From assembly GCA_001801815.1 (NCBI GenBank), contig MGXU01000009.1, forward strand, positions 103,427-167,426: a stretch of DNA of 64,000 nucleotides, written 5' to 3'. This document shows, piece by piece, positions 58,367 to 64,000 of this stretch (position 1 is the stretch's first letter; every line of letters starts with the position of its first letter). Under the pieces are notes generated by a model. It was not told where the DNA came from. It saw nothing but the letters and a program-made list of their open reading frames with translations, and ran no database searches. This DNA is from Gammaproteobacteria bacterium RIFCSPHIGHO2_12_FULL_36_30 (GTDB lineage Bacteria > Pseudomonadota > Gammaproteobacteria > Coxiellales > Coxiellaceae). A program made the translations under genes and the position numbers.

Positions 58367-61126
58367 ATGACCGACTATAAAAACACACTTAATTTACCTA
58401 CCACTGATTTTCCAATGAAAGCGGATTTAGCAAATCGCGAACCGAAAATGTTATCGCATTGGCATGAAATAAATCTGTACGGTTTGATTCGTAAAAATAG
58501 AGCGGGATCGCCTAAATTTATTTTGCATGATGGTCCGCCGTATGCAAATGCAAATATTCATATGGGCACTGCGCTGAATAAAACACTGAAAGATATTGTT
58601 ATTAAATCTAAAACGTTAAGTGGTTTTGATTCGCCTTATGTTCCAGGTTGGGATTGTCATGGTTTGCCGATTGAATTGAATGTTGAAAAAAAGTCTGGAA
58701 AAGCAGGAGATAAATTAACACCAAAAGAATTTCGCAAAGCCTGCCGTGAATATGCAACATCACAAGTTGCATTACAAAAAAGCGATTTTGAACGTTTGGG
58801 CGTTTTAGGTAATTGGGAAAATCCATATTTAACGATGCAACAAACTTACGAAGCAAATGCAGTTCGCGCATTAAAAATAATGGTTCAAAATGGACATTTA
58901 TTACGTGGACAAAAACCAGTGCATTGGTGCACAGCTTGCGCATCAGCATTAGCAGAAGCAGAAGTGGAATATAAGGAAAAAACTTCACCTGCGATTGATG
59001 TGGCGTTTGATGTGGTGGATGTCGAAAAATGTTCTAAGATTTTTTCTCATGCTAATGTCCCTGCTTCTTTTGCTATTTGGACAACAACACCCTGGACATT
59101 ACCTGCAAACGAAGCGATTTCAGTTCATCCAGAATTTAATTATGTTTTGGTGAATGCAAATAATAAAAATTTAATTCTTGCAGAAGATTTATTAGAAAAT
59201 GTCATGAAACGTTACGGAATTTCAGACTACAAAATTTTCGGCAAAACTTTAGGAAAAAATTTAGAAAATATTTTAGTGCAACATCCATTTTTAAATCGTC
59301 AAGCGCCCATTATTTTAGGCGAACATGTTACAACAGAAGCAGGAACAGGTGCTGTTCACACAGCGCCAGCACACGGTCAAGACGATTACGTCATCGGCGT
59401 GAAATATAAATTGCCAATGAAAAATCCTGTCAACGCACAAAGTTGTTTTGGTGATGATGTGCCTTATTTTGCAGGATTACATGTATTTAAAGCGAATGAA
59501 CCTATTATTGAAAAATTAAAAGAGTCGGGACATTTATTGCATCAAGAAAATATTACGCACAGTTACGCACATTGTTGGCGTCACAAAACTCCATTAATTT
59601 TTCGCGCAACACCGCAATGGTTTATCAGTATGTCGCAAAAAGATTTTCGTGAACATGTATTAAAAACAATTCCGTCGGTGAAATGGATTCCAGGTTGGGG
59701 CGAGCAACGCATTTTTAAAATGATTGAAGCGCGACCGGATTGGTGTATTTCACGGCAACGCGCGTGGGGAATTCCAATTACACTTTTAGTACATAAAAAA
59801 ACGGGTGAATTGCATCCGAAAATTTTAGATGTGATGGAAAATGCTGCAAAACTAATAGAAAAAGATGGAATTGATGCTTGGTATGATTGCGATATTAAAA
59901 AATTATCGGATGACACAGCCGATTATGAAAAAATTACGGATGTGTTAGATGTATGGTTTGATTCTGGTGTAACACATTATTGTGTATTAGCACAACGTCC
60001 AGAATTATCTGTTCCTGCAGATTTATATTTAGAAGGTTCAGATCAACATCGTGGTTGGTTTCATACAGCATTATTAACCAGTGTTGCAATGCGTGATAAA
60101 GCACCTTATAAATCAGTATTAACGCACGGTTATGTTGTCGACGCGCAAGGTCGCAAAATGTCAAAATCAGTTGGCAATACAATTTCGCCTGCAGATATTG
60201 TGAAAAAATACGGCGCCGATATTTTAAGATTGTGGGTGATGTCGAGTGATTACACTGATGATGTCAGTATTTCAGACGAAATTTTAAATCGTTGCTCTGA
60301 TGCATATCGTCGCATTCGAAATACAATGCGATTTTTATTATCGAATTTATTTGATTTTGATCCAGCAAAAGATTTAGTCGATGCAAAAAATTTAATTGCA
60401 CTGGATAGTTATATTATTTCACGTGCCGAAAAAATTCAGCAAGAAATAATTTCTTCATTTGAAAAATATCAATTTTTTTCGATTTACCATTTAATTAATA
60501 ATTTTTGCACGGGCGAATTAGGCGGTTTTTATTTAGATGTGATTAAAGATCGTTTATATACTTGCGCAAAAAAATCGGTTGCGCGCAGATCAGCACAAAC
60601 CGCTCTATATTATTTATGCGAAGCGATGGTGAGATGGTTAGCGCCAATCACGAGTTTCACAGCAGATGAAATTTGGCAATTTATGCCTGGAAAACGCAAT
60701 GAATCTATATTTTTAAATAAGTGGTTTACTGATTTTCCAATATTAGAAAAATCGACAATCAATTGGGAATGGTTAATGACTGTTCGCAATGATGTCAATA
60801 AAGTTTTAGAAACATATCGCACAGATGGAAAAATTGGATCTGGATTAGAAGCAGAAATTATTTTGCATGCAGGTGGTGCACATTATGATGCATTATATAA
60901 ATTAAAAGATGAATTACGTTTTGTATTTATTGTTTCAAAAGTAACGCTAAAAAATAATAATAATTCCGCAGAAATAACTGCTGACGTTGTTGTATTAAAT
61001 TATCAAAAATGCGCACGTTGTTGGCATCGTCGTGAAGATGTTGGCGCCGATAAAGCACATCCAGAATTATGTTCGCGTTGCGTCATTAATATTACAACTG
61101 GCGGCGAAAGCAGACAATTTGCATGA
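58367..61126 (+). CDS. ileS: Isoleucyl-tRNA synthetase
   Basis: A 919-residue class I synthetase. The HIGH motif lies in [14 protein letters not shown] and KMSKS in [10 protein letters not shown]. The editing domain is present with [11 protein letters not shown] and the [10 protein letters not shown] region. The C-terminal zinc finger [12 protein letters not shown]...LCSRC is complete. This is the bacterial (IleS1) type. AGGTG lies about 8 nt before the ATG. lspA, its usual neighbour, follows only after the Bro-N gene. Confidence 0.97.
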   Translation: MTDYKNTLNLPTTDFPMKADLANREPKMLSHWHEINLYGLIRKNRAGSPKFILHDGPPYANANIHMGTALNKTLKDIVIKSKTLSGFDSPYVPGWDCHGLPIELNVEKKSGKAGDKLTPKEFRKACREYATSQVALQKSDFERLGVLGNWENPYLTMQQTYEANAVRALKIMVQNGHLLRGQKPVHWCTACASALAEAEVEYKEKTSPAIDVAFDVVDVEKCSKIFSHANVPASFAIWTTTPWTLPANEAISVHPEFNYVLVNANNKNLILAEDLLENVMKRYGISDYKIFGKTLGKNLENILVQHPFLNRQAPIILGEHVTTEAGTGAVHTAPAHGQDDYVIGVKYKLPMKNPVNAQSCFGDDVPYFAGLHVFKANEPIIEKLKESGHLLHQENITHSYAHCWRHKTPLIFRATPQWFISMSQKDFREHVLKTIPSVKWIPGWGEQRIFKMIEARPDWCISRQRAWGIPITLLVHKKTGELHPKILDVMENAAKLIEKDGIDAWYDCDIKKLSDDTADYEKITDVLDVWFDSGVTHYCVLAQRPELSVPADLYLEGSDQHRGWFHTALLTSVAMRDKAPYKSVLTHGYVVDAQGRKMSKSVGNTISPADIVKKYGADILRLWVMSSDYTDDVSISDEILNRCSDAYRRIRNTMRFLLSNLFDFDPAKDLVDAKNLIALDSYIISRAEKIQQEIISSFEKYQFFSIYHLINNFCTGELGGFYLDVIKDRLYTCAKKSVARRSAQTALYYLCEAMVRWLAPITSFTADEIWQFMPGKRNESIFLNKWFTDFPILEKSTINWEWLMTVRNDVNKVLETYRTDGKIGSGLEAEIILHAGGAHYDALYKLKDELRFVFIVSKVTLKNNNNSAEITADVVVLNYQKCARCWHRREDVGADKAHPELCSRCVINITTGGESRQFA

Positions 61127-61153
61127 TAAAACTATAAAAAACAATTAGTTGTA

Positions 61154-61186
61154 AAAAGGGGGGTGGCAAATTGCCCCCCCCCCTTT
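61154..61186. terminator. G6/C10 hairpin after ileS
   Basis: Six G at 61158-61163 pair with a run of ten C (61174-61183), extended by GGC/GCC and AAA/TTT pairs with two mismatches and an AAATT loop. It lies 28 bp after the ileS stop. There is no T tract on this strand after it, so termination is uncertain. Confidence 0.45.
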
Positions 61187-61273
61187 GAACAAAGAAAATG
61201 AAAAACACGGTATTTTTTTAAAATATAATTTATGGGAAAATAGCCGTCCGTTGTTTGCACATAGGATGGTGAT

Positions 61274-62116
61274 ATGAATACAGAAAAATCGATCGTGTTA
61301 TTTCAAGAAAAAAAAGTGCGTCGCATATGGTATAACGACACATGGTTTTTTGTGATTGTTGATGTGATTGCCGCATTAACCGATTCGCCGCAACCCGATG
61401 GTTATCTCAAAGATCTTCGACGTCGCGATCCTGCGTTAAGCGATCAATGGCAAAATATAGTTGTATTATTATTTGCAGAAACGGAAGGTGGCGCACAAAA
61501 AATAAATTGCGCTAATACTGAAAATATTTTGCGAATTATTCAGTCAATTCCTTCGGCAAAAGCAGAACCATTTAAGCGATGGCTGGCTAAAGTGGGTTAT
61601 GAACGCATTCAGGAAATTGAAAATCCTGAACTTGCGCAAGAGCGAATGAAAAAATTGTATGAACAAAAAGGATATTCGAAGGAGTGGATTGATAAAAGAT
61701 TGCGGGGCATTGCTATTCGACAAAATTTAACTGACGAGTGGAAAGAGCGCGGTGTTATGGGCGAGGATAATTATGCTATTTTAACAGCACAAATTTCGAA
61801 GGCAACTTTTGGAATGACGCCAACAGAATATCGGCAATTTAAAAATTTACCAAAAAGAACAAATGAAAATTTACGTGATCATATGACAGATTTAGAATTA
61901 ATTTTTACGATGCTTGGAGAAAAAGTTACAACAGAAATTTCCAAAAAAGAAAAACCAAATCGCATGCCGTTACATAAAAAAGTTGCTAAGCGTGGCGGTG
62001 ATGTTGCAGGGAATGCTAGAAAAAATACTGAAAAAGAATTAGGTGAAAGTATTATAACGAAAAAGAATTTTTTGAAAAATAATAAAAAAGAAATCTTGGT
62101 TGGTAATATAAAATGA
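61274..62116 (+). CDS. Bro-N domain (phage antirepressor-like) protein
   Basis: A 280-residue protein. Residues about 1-105 form the Bro-N domain (VRRIWYNDTWFFVIVDVI, then NTENILRIIQSIPS). The following KAEPFKRWLAKVGYERIQEIENPELA and WIDKRLRGIAIRQNLTDEW are shared by the common bacterial Bro-N family. Residues 215-280 are a Lys/Asn-rich tail. Such proteins bind DNA and occur in phages and as mobile cargo. AGGA lies 8 nt before the ATG and a TATAAT lies at 61224-61229. It overlaps lspA by 4 bp. It may regulate, or be regulated with, lspA, which is inference. Confidence 0.85.
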   Translation: MNTEKSIVLFQEKKVRRIWYNDTWFFVIVDVIAALTDSPQPDGYLKDLRRRDPALSDQWQNIVVLLFAETEGGAQKINCANTENILRIIQSIPSAKAEPFKRWLAKVGYERIQEIENPELAQERMKKLYEQKGYSKEWIDKRLRGIAIRQNLTDEWKERGVMGEDNYAILTAQISKATFGMTPTEYRQFKNLPKRTNENLRDHMTDLELIFTMLGEKVTTEISKKEKPNRMPLHKKVAKRGGDVAGNARKNTEKELGESIITKKNFLKNNKKEILVGNIK

Positions 62117-62598
62117 AAAATAAAAAAGCAATACCATGGATTTTTTTAAGTGCATTTATTATTGCGCTTGATCAATTCACAAAATATTTAGTGTTGTGTC
62201 ATATTACGCGTCACACAGTGATTCGCATATTTCCCTTTTTAAATTTTATTTTAAGTTTTAATGCTGGCGCATCATTTGGTTTTTTAGGTGCACAAAATGG
62301 CTGGCAAATATATTTATTATCTGGCGTTTCAATTACTGTTTCAGTCATTTTAATTGTTTGGTTATGTTATCTTAAACGATCAGAATGGATGACGGCATTA
62401 CCTGTTAGTTTAGTTTTAGGTGGTGCGCTGGGAAATTTAATTGATCGAATTCGTTTTGGTTTTGTAACTGATTTTGTTGATTTTCATATTGGACATTGGC
62501 ATTTTGCAACGTTCAATGTTGCAGATTCAGCGGTATCAGTTGGTGCAACATGGTTAGTATTGAGATTATTATATGAAAGTTTTACTCGCAAATCCTAG
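62113..62598 (+). CDS. lspA: Lipoprotein signal peptidase (signal peptidase II)
   Basis: A 161-residue aspartic protease with four membrane helices that removes signal peptides from diacylglyceryl-prolipoproteins. Signatures are [13 protein letters not shown] [36 protein letters not shown] with the first catalytic Asp, and VADSAVSVG with the second. It would process the lipoproteins encoded at 36.3, 51.0 and 51.5 kb. It overlaps the Bro-N stop by 4 bp and ispH by 26 bp. Confidence 0.95.
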   Translation: MKNKKAIPWIFLSAFIIALDQFTKYLVLCHITRHTVIRIFPFLNFILSFNAGASFGFLGAQNGWQIYLLSGVSITVSVILIVWLCYLKRSEWMTALPVSLVLGGALGNLIDRIRFGFVTDFVDFHIGHWHFATFNVADSAVSVGATWLVLRLLYESFTRKS

Positions 62599-63523
62599 AG
62601 GTTTTTGTGCTGGTGTTGATCGCGCAATTGAAATTGTTGAGCGTGCACTCGATCAATTGGGCGCGCCGATTTATGTGCGTCATGAAGTTGTGCACAATCG
62701 CCCTGTTGTTGAAAAATTAAAAGCAAAAGGCGCGATTTTTCTCGATGATATTAGCGAAGTCCCAAAAGGGGCAACATTAATTTTTAGTGCGCACGGCGTT
62801 TCACAGTCTGTGCGTCAATTAGCGCGTGAAAGACAATTTAATTTATTTGACGCAACTTGTCCGCTCGTTACAAAAGTGCATATGGAAGTTGCGCGTTACG
62901 CAAAACATAATGTTGAATGTATTTTGATAGGTCACGCAGGACATCCTGAAGTTGAAGGCACAATGGGGCAATATCAAAATGCAGATGCAGGAATTTATTT
63001 AGTTGAAACAGTAAATGATGTTGAAAAATTAAATTTGAAAAATGAAAATCAATGCGCATATGTCACACAAACAACTTTATCTGTGAATGACGCTGCTGAA
63101 ATTGTTGCTGCATTAAAAAATAAATTTCCTGCAATTCAATGTTCGAAAAAAGAAGATATTTGTTATGCCACAACCAATCGTCAAGAAGCAGTGACACAAC
63201 TCGCAAAAATGTGCGATGTGATGATTGTTGTTGGTTCGCGCGAAAGTTCAAATTCAAATCGTTTAAAAGAATTAGCAGAACGTTTAGGTTGCCGTGCTTA
63301 TTTATTAGATGATCCAAATGAAATGAAACGTGATTGGTTTGATACAGTTGAAATTGTTGGTGTCACCGCCGGCGCATCAGCACCTGAAGATTTAGTGCAA
63401 CAAGTCGTTGCAAAATTAAGCGAGTGGGGTGCAACTGTTTCTGAAGAAATCCCAGGCGTTGAAGAAAATATTGTTTTCGCGCTGCCGAAGACGTTGAGGG
63501 ATGCGAAGCGTGTTGCGGGTTAA
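62573..63523 (+). CDS. ispH: 4-hydroxy-3-methylbut-2-enyl diphosphate reductase
   Basis: The last enzyme of the MEP isoprenoid pathway (316 residues), making IPP and DMAPP. The three iron-sulfur ligands are Cys12 (GFCAGVDRA), Cys near 96 (DATCPLV) and Cys near 197 ([10 protein letters not shown]). The conserved [12 protein letters not shown] and [13 protein letters not shown] are present. It overlaps lspA by 26 bp. With ispD at 34.5 kb this confirms the MEP route. Confidence 0.97.
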   Translation: MKVLLANPRGFCAGVDRAIEIVERALDQLGAPIYVRHEVVHNRPVVEKLKAKGAIFLDDISEVPKGATLIFSAHGVSQSVRQLARERQFNLFDATCPLVTKVHMEVARYAKHNVECILIGHAGHPEVEGTMGQYQNADAGIYLVETVNDVEKLNLKNENQCAYVTQTTLSVNDAAEIVAALKNKFPAIQCSKKEDICYATTNRQEAVTQLAKMCDVMIVVGSRESSNSNRLKELAERLGCRAYLLDDPNEMKRDWFDTVEIVGVTAGASAPEDLVQQVVAKLSEWGATVSEEIPGVEENIVFALPKTLRDAKRVAG

Positions 63524-63524
63524 G

Positions 63525-63872
63525 TTAGGCGACACACTCAATTATTTCTAAATTAATATTTCGATTCACCGCTTTTAATGTAATTTGCGAACTAATCGAC
63601 TGATCAATTAAATTTTGTCTGCATTGAATTAATGTTGCAGCGACAATGTCTTCATATTTTTCACCGCATCCCGTTAAATAAATAAGTGCCGCTTGCATTG
63701 GCGGCAAACTGGGATTGTGCGCAACAGATTCAATATATTTTCCAGCGTAAATTTTTTTATTTTTCATTTCAATTGCAACGCCCGCATATGCATTAGTATA
63801 AATTGCATAACATTGTTTAGCTGCATCAAGTGCTGCCAAAATGCGCGGATTTTTTTCTATATTTTCTGGCAA
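63525..63872 (-). CDS. Orphan C-terminal (non-catalytic) domain of E. coli-type cytidine deaminase
   Basis: A 115-residue frame with a TTG start. It aligns with residues about 180-294 of E. coli Cdd: AYAGVAIEMKNKKIYAGKYIESVAHNPSLPPMQAAL corresponds to [34 protein letters not shown] (each split here by describing key positions only). The catalytic half with HAE and PCxxC is absent, and a stop lies in frame 15 codons upstream (63915-63917). So it is either a stand-alone regulatory or scaffold domain or a decayed remnant. No strong ribosome site precedes the TTG. Confidence 0.7.
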   Translation of the reverse strand: MPENIEKNPRILAALDAAKQCYAIYTNAYAGVAIEMKNKKIYAGKYIESVAHNPSLPPMQAALIYLTGCGEKYEDIVAATLIQCRQNLIDQSISSQITLKAVNRNINLEIIECVA

Positions 63873-63895
63873 GTTAATATCATGCGATACCTTTT

Positions 63896-64000
63896 TTAAA
63901 AGTGAACGCCATTCTCAACTTTTAAATTAATTTGAACGACACGACTTAATCCTGTACGTTTGGTTTCGCTAGAAATCAAAACTGCAAGGAGAAGGCCGTG
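63896..64000 (-). CDS. C-terminal fragment of an unidentified protein (cut by the right edge)
   Basis: The minus strand is open from the window edge to a TAA at 63896-63898, 34 codons, ending RVVQINLKVENGVHF. No other minus-strand frame stays open across this stretch. The fragment is too short to assign. It is not the missing catalytic half of cytidine deaminase. Confidence 0.4.
   Translation of the reverse strand, partial: HGLLLAVLISSETKRTGLSRVVQINLKVENGVHF

Overview
The window is AT-rich chromosomal DNA of a gammaproteobacterium. The housekeeping gene orders are gammaproteobacterial: tamA-tamB, surE-nlpD-rpoS, pyrG-kdsA-eno-ftsB-ispD, rplU-rpmA-obgE, and murJ-ribF-ileS-lspA-ispH. The low G+C, a eukaryote-like Ser/Thr kinase, an RRM-type RNA-binding protein, sugar-porter MFS carriers and many small secreted proteins of unknown function suggest a host- or protist-associated member of the Legionellales/Coxiellaceae type. 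That placement is inference; no rRNA is present to test it.

Layout. 1-2.5 kb: an amino-acid permease cut by the left edge, a small secreted protein and an L-serine dehydratase. 2.6-8.1 kb: a tight plus-strand operon for glucose uptake and oxidation (6-phosphogluconate dehydrogenase, gluconolactonase, Zn glucose dehydrogenase, sugar symporter, aldose 1-epimerase). 8.2-13.6 kb: an AmpG-like muropeptide importer overlapping tail-to-tail with tamB, then tamA. 13.7-20.5 kb: coaA, an S1/P1 nuclease, a Ser/Thr kinase, gltX, an NTF2-like protein, tRNA-Glu and a second sugar porter whose stop codon lies at the edge of a 168-bp long-inverted-repeat element. 20.7-26.8 kb: a YheS-type ABC-F protein, a DAK2-DegV (FakA-FakB-like) fusion, a YgfX-like protein, a hotdog thioesterase and an M20 peptidase. 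26.9-29.9 kb: an accessory stretch with the RRM protein, a divergent SSB-like OB-fold protein, a thioesterase and an autoinducer-binding-like domain without a DNA-binding domain. 30-41.3 kb: core genes (pyrG to rpsT) with tRNA-Pro directly abutting ispB. 41.4-43.6 kb: a DUF2269 / SDR-DoxX / DUF2269 membrane module. 43.7-52 kb: an island of secreted proteins, lipoproteins and membrane proteins with clear local duplications. 52-64 kb: an SPFH protein, two long palindromes, murJ, ribF, a CopA-CopB fusion, ileS, a Bro-N protein inserted before lspA, ispH, and an orphan copy of the non-catalytic C-terminal domain of cytidine deaminase.

How the parts fit. The sugar operon describes an oxidative entry: import, anomer conversion, oxidation to gluconolactone, hydrolysis to gluconate and, after a kinase not seen here, oxidation of 6-phosphogluconate. 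Envelope functions dominate much of the rest (TamAB, AmpG, NlpD, FtsB, MurJ, KdsA, LspA, CopA-CopB and the 44-52 kb island). I saw no CRISPR array, no recognisable transposase and no known anti-phage cassette. The most unusual items are the RRM protein, the CopA-CopB fusion, the HTH-less autoinducer-binding-like protein, the 44-52 kb island, the palindrome pair before murJ and the orphan Cdd domain.
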